Below, one piece after another: positions 54,792-62,773 of a stretch of 64,000 nt of DNA. Location: assembly GCF_016862375.1 (NCBI RefSeq), contig NZ_BOMV01000001.1, forward strand, positions 248,001-312,000, written 5' to 3'. Position 1 is the stretch's first letter, and each line of letters opens with the position of its first letter. Source of the stretch: Paractinoplanes rishiriensis (GTDB lineage Bacteria; Actinomycetota; Actinomycetes; Mycobacteriales; Micromonosporaceae). The position numbers and the translations under genes were made by a program. Below the pieces are notes generated by a model. It made no database searches and was not told the DNA's origin. It was given only the letters and a program-made list of their open reading frames with translations.

Positions 54792-55280
54792 ATGGCGAAG
54801 GTCGTTCCGGGCTACTTCACCGCCGAGCTGGAAGGGGACTTCGTGGTCTTCCTGATCGGCATGCGCGTCAACAAGTGGTGGAAGCTGCACAAATGGCTGC
54901 CGGTGGCGGCCGCGATGGGGCCGATGCTGCGCGAACTGAGCAAACAGCCCGACCTGGGCCTGCTGCACTTCACCTCGTGGATCGGCCCCGGCGGCCCGAT
55001 GATCGTGCAGTACTGGCGCAGCGTCGAGCAGCTGGAGGCGTTCGCCAAAGACCCGAATTTGACCCATCGCCCGGCCTGGAAGCGCTGGAACCAGCGCATC
55101 GGCAACAGCGGCGACGTGGGCATCTGGCACGAAACTTTCGTGGTCCGCGAGGGGACGTTCGAGGCGCTCTACGGCAACATGCCCACCTTCGGTCTCGCCG
55201 CCGCCGGCACCCCGGCCTCCCTGCGCCGCGCCACCCGGACGGCCGCCGACCGCCGAGCCACCAACGCGGCCGCACAATAG
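54792..55280 (+). CDS. DUF4188 protein
   Basis: A 162-residue dimeric ferredoxin-like-fold family protein. Signature blocks: VVFLIGMRVNKWWKLHKWLPV, DLGLLHFTSWIGPGGPMIVQYW, LTHRPAWKRWNQRIGNSGDVGIWHETF. Family members resemble alpha/beta-barrel heme-binding monooxygenases and phenylacetaldoxime dehydratase-like proteins, but no activity is known for this one. An AGGAGGG lies just before the ATG. Probable target of the divergent MerR regulator. Confidence 0.88.
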   Translation: MAKVVPGYFTAELEGDFVVFLIGMRVNKWWKLHKWLPVAAAMGPMLRELSKQPDLGLLHFTSWIGPGGPMIVQYWRSVEQLEAFAKDPNLTHRPAWKRWNQRIGNSGDVGIWHETFVVREGTFEALYGNMPTFGLAAAGTPASLRRATRTAADRRATNAAAQ

Positions 55281-55284
55281 GCGC

Positions 55285-55650
55285 ATGACCCCGCGACGCG
55301 TCCAGGTCCCCGGCGGCCGCTTCGGCGGCAAATACCTTCCCGGCGACCTGGTCTACGTCGGGCGGCCGGCGCCCTACCTGCAGGGCAGCCCGTTCCAGAA
55401 CCGCCACCCGCTCCGCGGCTGCCGCACCTGCCAGGCCGGCCACGACCGCGCGAGTTCGGTGGCCGCCTTCACCCGCGACCTGGCAGCCGACCCCGACCTG
55501 ATGTCAGCGGTCCGCCGCGACCTGGTGGGCCGCGACCTGGCCTGCTGGTGCCCGCCCGACGAACCGTGCCACGCCGACATCCTGCTGCTGGTCGCCGCTG
55601 GCGTGGATCCGCTGGACGCCCTGCACGAACTCGGCGTCGAGGAGACCTGA
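55285..55650 (+). CDS. DUF4326 protein
   Basis: A 121-residue small protein starting 4 bases after DUF4188. Conserved family elements: VYVGRPAPYLQGSPFQNRHP, FTRDLAADPDLMSAVRRDL and the C-terminal cysteine motif GRDLACWCPPDEPCHADILL, a possible metal site. Function unknown; probably cotranscribed with DUF4188. Confidence 0.88.
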   Translation: MTPRRVQVPGGRFGGKYLPGDLVYVGRPAPYLQGSPFQNRHPLRGCRTCQAGHDRASSVAAFTRDLAADPDLMSAVRRDLVGRDLACWCPPDEPCHADILLLVAAGVDPLDALHELGVEET

Positions 55651-56246
55651 GCAGCATTGCCCGGCGGGAACCGGCCCGTGGTTTCGGAGTCAGCGAGGCA
55701 CCCTGGCGTCATCATCGGCTGCCGCACCGTGGCCACCATCCTGACAAGTGGACGATCATTCCCTGACCTGGCATTGGACCGTCGCACGAAGGCCGCATAT
55801 CGGGCATTTAGCGGACGGGTCGATGGATCTTGTCGAATCACCGTTTCACCGGAACACGCAGTCCACAAGATCTCTGAAAGTGGGACGGGGCCGGCCAGCG
55901 CAAGGGCCGGACAACAGCCCTTGGAGTGGCCGACGTCGGCGCCACCCGGTGTCGATCACCGGCCCTGGCGGGCAGAAGCGGATTGGCAAAAGTCGGGCGC
56001 AGCGCAATCGGCATCGCCAGGGTGGCCAACGCCGGATCTTGACTCCCCCACCACCGGAACCGGTAGCGGAACTGCCAACATCGGCGGCGACCCTTTGGCA
56101 CCAACACCACCGAACTCTGCGTGGATCCGGGGCTTGCTGGTGTCAAACCACCGATCGCGTGGCGGACTCGCACTGTCGTCGATGGAGCGACTTCGTCAGA
56201 CCCCGGTGCGGGGCCGGGGCGGCGCGGGGCCTGGGTGGCGCGGGGG
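55651..56246. other. Gene-free region with two ACAAGATCT elements
   Basis: About 600 bases between convergent transcription units with no frame showing host codon bias. Inverted GGATCTTGTCGAATC at 55825 and direct ACAAGATCTCTGAAAG at 55865-55880 belong to the dispersed element also present at 28.0-28.6 kb. No other structure identified. Confidence 0.65.
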
Positions 56247-56876
56247 TCAGGCCGTCATGGCGATCGTCAAGGCGCCGGCCGCCACCAGGACGCCGGCCCA
56301 GAGTTTGTCCATGTTGAACCACGCTCGGCGCAGGATGTTGACGCCGACGAATTCGTAGACCAGCAGGGCACACAACGCCATCGCGGCCAGCATCGCCACC
56401 GTGTGGACGCCGGCCGCGGCCAGCCCGGGCAGCGCCGAACCGGCCGCGGGCAGGGCGTGGTTGCCGTGGGTGGGCATCGGCGCCGTGGCCAGGACCGGCA
56501 GCAGCATCAGGCCCGCCCCGTGCGCCGAGGACATCAGGAACGACCAGCCGGCCAGTTGCATGCTCGACAGGCGCATGCCTGCCCACCGGAAATGCCGCTC
56601 GGACAGCAACCGCCACAGACCGAACCCCACCAGCAGCACCCCGCCGGCGATGCCGACCACGTTCGCCGCCACCACCGACTGCGTCGCGGAGACCACCGCC
56701 GCCACGATCGCGACCGAAGCCAGGTGGCCGGCCGCGATCGGGGGCAGGGAGGTTAGCAGCGTGCGCCGGGAGCGTTCCTGCATGCCGCGGGCCACCGCGA
56801 ACAGCCAGCCCATCGCCGGGTTCAGGCCGTGGAACGCGCCCAGCGCGATCAGCGCGGCCCAGGAGCCAACGGTCAC
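56247..56876 (-). CDS. Polytopic membrane protein cotranscribed with SBP56
   Basis: A 209-residue protein from the GTG at 56876, overlapping the SBP56 stop by four bases; longer readings lie in the wrong frame of SBP56. About six transmembrane segments carry two His-containing motifs, GAFHGLNPAMGWLFAVARG and SSAHGAGLMLLPV, with a His-rich loop (MPTHGNHALP) between helices. This recalls NicO/HupE-like or LysE-like transporters but no family is certain. Coupling to SBP56 suggests metal or sulfur-compound transport. Confidence 0.75.
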   Translation of the reverse strand: MTVGSWAALIALGAFHGLNPAMGWLFAVARGMQERSRRTLLTSLPPIAAGHLASVAIVAAVVSATQSVVAANVVGIAGGVLLVGFGLWRLLSERHFRWAGMRLSSMQLAGWSFLMSSAHGAGLMLLPVLATAPMPTHGNHALPAAGSALPGLAAAGVHTVAMLAAMALCALLVYEFVGVNILRRAWFNMDKLWAGVLVAAGALTIAMTA

Positions 56877-58279
56877 GGGAAGCAGTACGAGTCGGAGCTG
56901 GCGTCGCCGCCCTGCAGTCGGGTCTGGTGGACACGGCGGCCGCGGAACTCGTCGCCGTGCGGGAAGAAGCGCGGGTCCAGGTCCATGCCGCCGTTCTCCG
57001 CGTCGACGTCTATCTTGGCCAGCCAGGCGCCGACGCCGTCGGGGTAGAACTGGTCGTCCCACGAGCCGTACAGCGAGTTTGTGACGTACACCCGCTTGCC
57101 GTCTCGGGACACCTCGACCATCTGGGGGCCGCCCGCCAGCCGCTCGTCGGGGAACGACGGGTGCGCCGCGCGGCCGACGATGCCGCCCAGCCGGATCGAG
57201 CCCGTGGCCACCGGCTGGAACGGGTCGCTCACGTCGTACTGCTTCAGCTCGCCGGTCCCCCAGCAGGACACGTACAGGTATTTGTCGTCGACCGACAGGT
57301 CGATGTCGGACACCAGGGGCGGCACCGCGCCGAACGGCTTGAGGGCCGGCGGCAGGTCGGCCGGGTCGGCCGGCTCGGCGGGGATGTCGATGACCTTGCT
57401 GATCGTGAACTCGCCGGCCTCGCGGTGCCACAGCCAGACCGACGCGGACAGGTCCTCCACGCTGATCACCACGCCGACGAAGCCGTACTCCTTGGTGGGG
57501 TCGTGGGCGGGGCGCAGCTCGAGCGGCATCTGGTATTGGTCGCCCAGGTCCACGGACTGGACCAGGGTGCGTTTCGCCAGGTCCCAGAAGTGCACCCGGT
57601 GGCCGTACTTGCGGCCGAGCAGGAGTTCGGGGTTGATCCCGTCCTCGATCATCTCGGGGGTGCCCCACTCGGAGCTGACCAGCACGTCCCGGGTGAGGTG
57701 CCACCAGAAGTCGTACGCCAGGAACTGGTCGCCGCGGTCGGCCTCCCACTGGCCGCGCACGTCGAACGTGGTGTGGTCGAGCACCGCGATGCCGCCGGGG
57801 CCGCTGCCCCCGCTGCCGGCGCCCAGGGCCGAGACGTAGATGCCGTCGGGGCCGCAGTGGATCGTGTGCGGCCGGGAGTAGTTGGCCTTGGCCGCGAGTT
57901 CCTCGGCCGGTATCTCCTTGACGACCCGCGGGTTGCGCGGGTCGTCCTTGGTGTCCAGCACGTAGATCCGCGAGGAGCGCAGGCCGGGCACGATCAGGTA
58001 GCGGCGCTCGACGTGCGGATGGGGCGCGGTCGGGCACAGCGCGCTACTGCACGCGTTCCACCCGAAGTGGTGCAGCTCGTCGCCGGTGTTCGGCAAGTCG
58101 GTCCAGCCGACCACGCGGCCGTAGGTGTCGGAGGCGGGATCGGTGTCGATCACCGCGATGGCGTCGGGTTGTTCCGCGGCACGGTCGAAGGCGGCCACGT
58201 ACGCCAGCTGTTCAGCCGGTGCGCCCGCCGCGTCGCGCGGTGAGGGATAGAACGTCGGGTCAGGAGTCCACCGGGTCAT
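56873..58279 (-). CDS. Selenium-binding protein SBP56 / methanethiol oxidase family
   Basis: A 468-residue beta-propeller. From the ATG at 58279 (MTRWTPDPTFYPSPRDA; an ATG at 58294 adds five residues) it shows the SBP56 signature: VGWTDLPNTGDELHHFGWNAC, PHTIHCGPDGIYVSALG, DFWWHLTRDVLVSSEWGTP, LYVSCWGTGELKQYDVSDP and KRVYVTNSLYGSWDDQFYP. Characterised bacterial members are copper-dependent methanethiol oxidases. No Sec signal is evident. It precedes the polytopic membrane protein and follows a histidine kinase by 59 bases. Confidence 0.92.
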   Translation of the reverse strand: MTRWTPDPTFYPSPRDAAGAPAEQLAYVAAFDRAAEQPDAIAVIDTDPASDTYGRVVGWTDLPNTGDELHHFGWNACSSALCPTAPHPHVERRYLIVPGLRSSRIYVLDTKDDPRNPRVVKEIPAEELAAKANYSRPHTIHCGPDGIYVSALGAGSGGSGPGGIAVLDHTTFDVRGQWEADRGDQFLAYDFWWHLTRDVLVSSEWGTPEMIEDGINPELLLGRKYGHRVHFWDLAKRTLVQSVDLGDQYQMPLELRPAHDPTKEYGFVGVVISVEDLSASVWLWHREAGEFTISKVIDIPAEPADPADLPPALKPFGAVPPLVSDIDLSVDDKYLYVSCWGTGELKQYDVSDPFQPVATGSIRLGGIVGRAAHPSFPDERLAGGPQMVEVSRDGKRVYVTNSLYGSWDDQFYPDGVGAWLAKIDVDAENGGMDLDPRFFPHGDEFRGRRVHQTRLQGGDASSDSYCFP

Positions 58280-58338
58280 GCAGGTCATCCTCACCCTGCC
58301 GGGCCTGGTTGACCAGGGTTACAACTGTCAACGACCTG

Positions 58339-60480
58339 TCAACGCGTGTCCATGGGCAGGCGCACCAGGACGGTGGTACCGGCGCCGCCGTGCTCGACCA
58401 GTTCGATGCTGCCGTGGTGCCGGCCCACCACCGCGCGGCTCAGCGTGAGGCCCAGTCCGGTGCCGGGGATCGCCTTGTCCCGGGCCCGGCTGGTGCGGTA
58501 CAGGCCGGTGAACATCTTTTCCCGCTCGTCGGTCGGCACCCCCAGCCCGGTGTCCGACACGGCCAGCTCGGCGGCCCGGCCGGCGACCTTGAGCGTCACC
58601 CGGATCTGCCCGCCGTCGGGGCTGTATTTGACCGCGTTGCCGAGCAGGTTGTCGACCACCTGGCGCAGCCGCTTGCGGTCGCCGGGCAGCACCAGTTCGC
58701 CGGGCAGTTCGTCGGAGATCTGGAGCGGCGCGTCGACCACCGCGGCCCGGGCCTTGGCCAGCGAGTCGCGTACCACCTCGGCCAGGTCCATCGGGGCCAG
58801 CTGGACGTCGGCGTGGCCGGCGTCCAGCGCGGACAGTTCCATCAGCTCGTTGATGATGTGCCGCAGCTGGTTGGTGTTCCGCTCGATCACCTCGAGCAGC
58901 CGGGGACCCTCGGTCACCAGGGTCTTGTCGTCCGCCTCGCGCAGCAGTTCGGTGTACGCGCTGATCGACGTGAGCGGGGTGCGCAGCTCGTGCCCGATGA
59001 GCGCCAGATACTCGTTCTTGCTGCGGGTGAGTTGCCGCTGGAGGTCGTCGACCAGGCGCCGCTCCACGAACTGTCCGATGTGCGCCGCGATCCCCGAGAT
59101 CAGCGCCAGCAGTTCGTCCTCCGGCCCCTCGACCGAGTCGGCGAACACGGTCAGCACGCCGAGCGTCTCGAAGCCCTCCCGGACCGGCACGGCCAGCGCG
59201 GCGTGCAGTCGCGACGACTTCGCCGTCTCCTCCGAGATCAGGCTCTGCGGCCGGCCCACGTCCCGGATCCACAGTGGCTTGCCGACCTGCCACGCGCGGC
59301 CGGCCAGGCCCTGTCCGTACGGCAGGTCCACCGGCACGTCGATGTCGGCCTGCCACCCGGGCGCGCTCCACTGTGCCGCCGAGCGGACCACCCCGGCCGC
59401 GTCGTCGACCAGCCACAGTTCGGCGTGCGCCCAGTCCAGCGTGCTGACCACCGCCTCGAGCACCAGCGGACCGGCCGCCTCGATGCTGGTGGCCTCGGCC
59501 AGCGCCGTGGTCACCGCCAGTTCGCAGGTGCGGAACCGCTCGACCCGTTTGCGCCGGGTGACGTCCTGGACGGCCTGGACCGCGCCGACCGTCTCGCCGT
59601 CCGGCCCGGCGATCGGGTGCGCGTCGACCAGGTAGTGCCGGGTGCGCCCGTGCGGCGTACGCAGCACCACCTCGTCGTCGCGCAGGTGCTCGCCGCGCAG
59701 CGCCCGGAACAGGCCGAGGTCCTCGCGCCCGAGCGGGTTGCCGGCCGCGTCGGCCAGGCCGTCCGGCAGCACGCCGTCGGCGAGGCCGTCGCCCCAGAGC
59801 TTGCGCATCCGCTCGTTGACGAACACGACCCGGCCGTCCGCGTCGCAGGCGGCCACCCCGTCGTGCAGGCTGTCCAGCACCGCGTCGAGGAACCGGCGCT
59901 GCTGGTCGATCTCGTACCGGGCCAGTTGCTCGGTGATCAGCAGGGTGCACACCTGCGCCGCCTCGGCGACCGCGGCCACCTCGTCGGCGGTCCACTCGCG
60001 GGGTTCGTCGTCGCAGGCGCAGCAGATGCCGAGCACGTCACCGTGCTGGTCGCGTACGGGATGACCCAGGTAGGCGCCGGTGCCGGCGGGCAGCACCGCG
60101 CCCGGCGGCACCCGCTCGTCGGTGCTCAGGTCGCTGATCAGCAGCGGGCCGTCGGTGCGCAGCACCACCCCGGCCAGCGACTGCTCGACCGGCGCGTCGG
60201 CCACCGCGTCCCAGGACCCGGCCAGGCCCCAGCCGCCGTAGAGCCGCAGCCGGCCACCCTGCACGAAGTGGATGAGACCGACCGGCGCGTTCGCGGCCCG
60301 GGCCGCCAGCGCGGCCAGCTGGTCGGCGGCGCCGCTGGTCAGCACGCCACGACGCATCTCCGGGTGGTTGTGCAGCAGACCCTCCTCGAGCACGCCGGGA
60401 CGCCACTCGCCGCCCGCGATTGTCGCCGTCGCGGCGCCCCACGCCCGTCCGGCATTCAGGCCGGGGTCCTCTCGCCGCAT
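58339..60480 (-). CDS. GAF-PAS-GAF sensor histidine kinase
   Basis: A 713-residue soluble kinase with GGAGGT four bases before the ATG at 60480. Order: GAF (about 45-185, with ICCACDDE cysteines), PAS (195-310, FLDAVLDSLHDGVAACDADG), second GAF (320-470), HisKA with the phosphoacceptor in LIGHELRTPLTSI, and HATPase (NLLGNAVKYSPDG N box, DTGLGVP, GTGLGLTLS). No response regulator gene is adjacent, so it is an orphan. Redox, light or ligand sensing is possible; Cys-Cys in GAF1 hints at redox. Confidence 0.92.
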   Translation of the reverse strand: MRREDPGLNAGRAWGAATATIAGGEWRPGVLEEGLLHNHPEMRRGVLTSGAADQLAALAARAANAPVGLIHFVQGGRLRLYGGWGLAGSWDAVADAPVEQSLAGVVLRTDGPLLISDLSTDERVPPGAVLPAGTGAYLGHPVRDQHGDVLGICCACDDEPREWTADEVAAVAEAAQVCTLLITEQLARYEIDQQRRFLDAVLDSLHDGVAACDADGRVVFVNERMRKLWGDGLADGVLPDGLADAAGNPLGREDLGLFRALRGEHLRDDEVVLRTPHGRTRHYLVDAHPIAGPDGETVGAVQAVQDVTRRKRVERFRTCELAVTTALAEATSIEAAGPLVLEAVVSTLDWAHAELWLVDDAAGVVRSAAQWSAPGWQADIDVPVDLPYGQGLAGRAWQVGKPLWIRDVGRPQSLISEETAKSSRLHAALAVPVREGFETLGVLTVFADSVEGPEDELLALISGIAAHIGQFVERRLVDDLQRQLTRSKNEYLALIGHELRTPLTSISAYTELLREADDKTLVTEGPRLLEVIERNTNQLRHIINELMELSALDAGHADVQLAPMDLAEVVRDSLAKARAAVVDAPLQISDELPGELVLPGDRKRLRQVVDNLLGNAVKYSPDGGQIRVTLKVAGRAAELAVSDTGLGVPTDEREKMFTGLYRTSRARDKAIPGTGLGLTLSRAVVGRHHGSIELVEHGGAGTTVLVRLPMDTR

Positions 60481-60518
60481 CCGTACCTCCGGCCTCCAGC
60501 CTAAGGCGTGCAATACGG

Positions 60519-61190
60519 TTAAAACCGGCGAACAGCCAGGTAGCGCAGGTCGGCGATGGGCCGTCCGGCGGCCGTGCCGCGGCGCTCGAACTTGGTCTCG
60601 GGACGGCCCGCCCGGTCGTCGCCGCAGCGCTCCAGTCCGGGGTCGGCGTCCAGCGTCGCGGCCATCGCCTCGGCGTAGTCCGGCCAGTCGGTGGCGCAGT
60701 GCAGCAGGCCGCCGGGGCGCAGCCGGTCGCGCAGCAGGGCCACGTTGTCCGGGCGGATCAGCCGGCGTTTGTGGTGCCGGGCCTTCGGCCACGGGTCCGG
60801 GAAGAAGACGTGTACGGCGTCCAGCGCGCCCGGGGCGATCCGGTGCACCAGCTGCATGGCGTCGCCGCGGGCCACCCGTACGTTGTCCAGGCCCTGCTCC
60901 CCCACCAGCGCGAGCAGGTTGCCGATGCCCGGGGTGTGCACCTCGACGCCCAGGTAGTCGCGGTCCGGGTCGGCCGCCGCCATCGCCGCGGTGGTGTCGC
61001 CCATGCCAAACCCAATTTCCACAACCACGGGAGCCGTACGCCCGAACAGCGTGCCCACATCGAGCGGTGTGCGGTCGCCGTCGATCACGGTGAACCCGAG
61101 GCGCGGCCAGAGTTCGGTGTATGCGTCCGTATGCCGGCCGCTCATCCGCCCGCGGCGGGGGTGGAAGGTACGAATCGGGGGGTGCGTCAT
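60519..61190 (-). CDS. trmB: tRNA (guanine-N7-)-methyltransferase
   Basis: Methylates G46 of tRNA. The 223-residue protein contains the TrmB hallmarks VVVEIGFGMGDTTAAMAAADP, YLGVEVHTPGIGNLL, VHVFFPDPWPKARHHKRRL and LHCATDWPDYAEAM. N-terminus RTFHPRRGRMSGRHTDAY matches actinobacterial orthologues. It lies 38 bases upstream of the kinase gene on the same strand. Confidence 0.95.
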   Translation of the reverse strand: MTHPPIRTFHPRRGRMSGRHTDAYTELWPRLGFTVIDGDRTPLDVGTLFGRTAPVVVEIGFGMGDTTAAMAAADPDRDYLGVEVHTPGIGNLLALVGEQGLDNVRVARGDAMQLVHRIAPGALDAVHVFFPDPWPKARHHKRRLIRPDNVALLRDRLRPGGLLHCATDWPDYAEAMAATLDADPGLERCGDDRAGRPETKFERRGTAAGRPIADLRYLAVRRF

Positions 61191-61210
61191 GACCTCCCCA
61201 CGATAGCCAG

Positions 61211-61603
61211 TCAGGCGGTGACGTCGATCCGGCGGTTGCCGCTGGCGTTGAGGTAGGCCAGTGCCTTGTCCAGGTACGGGGTGACCGGGTTGGGCCCGGC
61301 CACCCGCTGGTACCGGTGGTGCAGGTCCTTGAGGTAGACCGCGGTGACCGGCTGCCCGGGCGCCAGCCGGCCGCCGGCCCGCTCGGCGGCGAGCGCGGCG
61401 GCGAAGGCGGTCGGCGTCTCCCGGGCCGGGTCGAAACCGGGTGCGATCCGCTGGCCGGTGGCCCTGAAGATCAGCTCCCGGTCGGCGCCGGTGAGCTGGT
61501 CGAAGGGAGAGCGCTCGGCCAGCCGCTCGGGCCGCGGCGGCCGGGCGGGCGTGGTGACAGGCGGGTGCGGCGTGCGCGCGGAACCCAGGCCGGAGACGGT
61601 CAT
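61211..61603 (-). CDS. Hypothetical actinobacterial protein
   Basis: A 130-residue protein with a disordered proline-rich N-terminus (to about residue 30) and a compact helical core: FDQLTGADRELIFRATGQRI and PTAFAAALAAERAGGRLAPG, TAVYLKDLHHRYQRVAG. No signal peptide or known motif. It ends 20 bases before trmB on the same strand. Confidence 0.7.
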   Translation of the reverse strand: MTVSGLGSARTPHPPVTTPARPPRPERLAERSPFDQLTGADRELIFRATGQRIAPGFDPARETPTAFAAALAAERAGGRLAPGQPVTAVYLKDLHHRYQRVAGPNPVTPYLDKALAYLNASGNRRIDVTA

Positions 61604-61672
61604 CGCAAATCCCCCATCAGGCGGTCTGATTCTCTATTCGGAAGGTTTCCGGCCATCGCTTAGCGGACCGGC

Positions 61673-62641
61673 TTAGCGGACGGGCTGCACGCTCGGCTGC
61701 GAACCGGACCGGAACGGCACCCGGGAACCGTCGGCCAGGCCGACGATCATCACCCAGGAGCCGCCGCGGTACTGCGCGGTCGCCACCCCGCGGGCGGTGT
61801 CGAGGTAGGCCATCTCGCGGTCCAGCACGCCGCCGACGGTCCGCTTGGCCCGCGTCGCCGGGTCGTACTCGACCAGGTGCACCGGCTGGTTGTCGGCCTT
61901 GGTCTCGCCTTCCTGGTAGGCGGTCCAGGTCAGCTTGGCGCCGTCCGCCCGCCAGCCGGGCACCACCGCGAAGCCGCGGGTCTGGTAGCTGCCACCGCCG
62001 TACGCGGCCACGGTCTGCTCGCCGCCGCCGGCCACCGTGCCGACCGACAGGCAGGCGTCGTAGATCGACTCGCAGTCGCCGCCGCGGAACGCGATCCGCT
62101 TGCCGTCCGGCGACCAGGCCACCGCGTCGTCGGTGCGCAGCCGCTCGGTCAGCGATCCGGTCCGCGGCGCCGGGAGCGCCGGCTCGTCCGGCAGGTCCTC
62201 GCCCCGGCAGTCGCGCGGGAACAGCACCTCGGCGGCCGGCTTCGGCGCGGTCGCCGAGATCCGGTAGACGCCCGGGCCGCCGCTGCACGAGAGCGAGGCG
62301 AATGCGAGCCACTTGCCGTCCGGCGACCAGGACGGCCCGGCCGCGGCGCGGGTGGTGAGCCGGCGCTTGCCGCTGCCGTCCGCCAGCATGGTCCACAGCT
62401 GGGCGCCGGCCAGGTACGCGATCCGCTTACCGTCCGGCGACCAGCGCGGCCGGGTGTTGGTGCCACCGGTGGTGAGCCGCTGCTCGGTGGCGCCCTTGCT
62501 CACGTAGATGTCGCCGCCGCGCATGTACGCGACCAGACTGCGGGTGGTGGGAGTCGCAGCCTGCGCCACCGCGGGCTGAAGAAAAGTCCCCAGCAGGGCA
62601 CCGGCCACCGTAAGGCTTCCAAAAAGGTTCATACCGTACAT
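61673..62641 (-). CDS. Secreted TolB-like (PD40) beta-propeller protein
   Basis: A 322-residue exported protein. The signal peptide is SLTVAGALLGTFLQPAVAQA, followed by PD40 repeats: RPRWSPDGKRIAYLAG, GPSWSPDGKWLAFASL, AVAWSPDGKRIAFRGG. It lacks partner Tol-Pal genes, as expected in a Gram-positive, so a binding or scaffold role outside the membrane is likely; no enzymatic motif is visible. Confidence 0.88.
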   Translation of the reverse strand: MYGMNLFGSLTVAGALLGTFLQPAVAQAATPTTRSLVAYMRGGDIYVSKGATEQRLTTGGTNTRPRWSPDGKRIAYLAGAQLWTMLADGSGKRRLTTRAAAGPSWSPDGKWLAFASLSCSGGPGVYRISATAPKPAAEVLFPRDCRGEDLPDEPALPAPRTGSLTERLRTDDAVAWSPDGKRIAFRGGDCESIYDACLSVGTVAGGGEQTVAAYGGGSYQTRGFAVVPGWRADGAKLTWTAYQEGETKADNQPVHLVEYDPATRAKRTVGGVLDREMAYLDTARGVATAQYRGGSWVMIVGLADGSRVPFRSGSQPSVQPVR

Positions 62642-62728
62642 AACGCAACGCCCCCCGACGCGTGCTGCCGCTTACACCGAGAGGATCGTCCGCAACCGTT
62701 CTGCACCTAAGGAAATCCCCAAAAGAAA

Positions 62729-62762
62729 TTGCGGGGACAGCCGCGAACGGCTATCCCCGCAA
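62729..62762 (-). terminator. Intrinsic terminator of ggt
   Basis: A strong hairpin: TTGCGGGG pairs with CCCCGCAA and GCCG with CGGC around a short CGAA loop, one mismatch between. On the minus strand it lies 12 bases past the ggt stop and is followed by the T-rich TTTCTTTT, the pattern of a factor-independent terminator. Confidence 0.85.
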
Positions 62763-62773
62763 CCTGAGGCGGG

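Noticed and set aside
54711..55331. 430-residue extension of the MerR protein
   Set aside because: The extension is antisense to DUF4188 and crosses the operator region; GTG 54710 gives a normal MerR N-terminus.
56877..58037. 596-residue frame including the SBP56-linked membrane protein
   Set aside because: The upstream part is an alternative frame of SBP56 on the same strand; the GTG at 56876 gives the coherent membrane protein.
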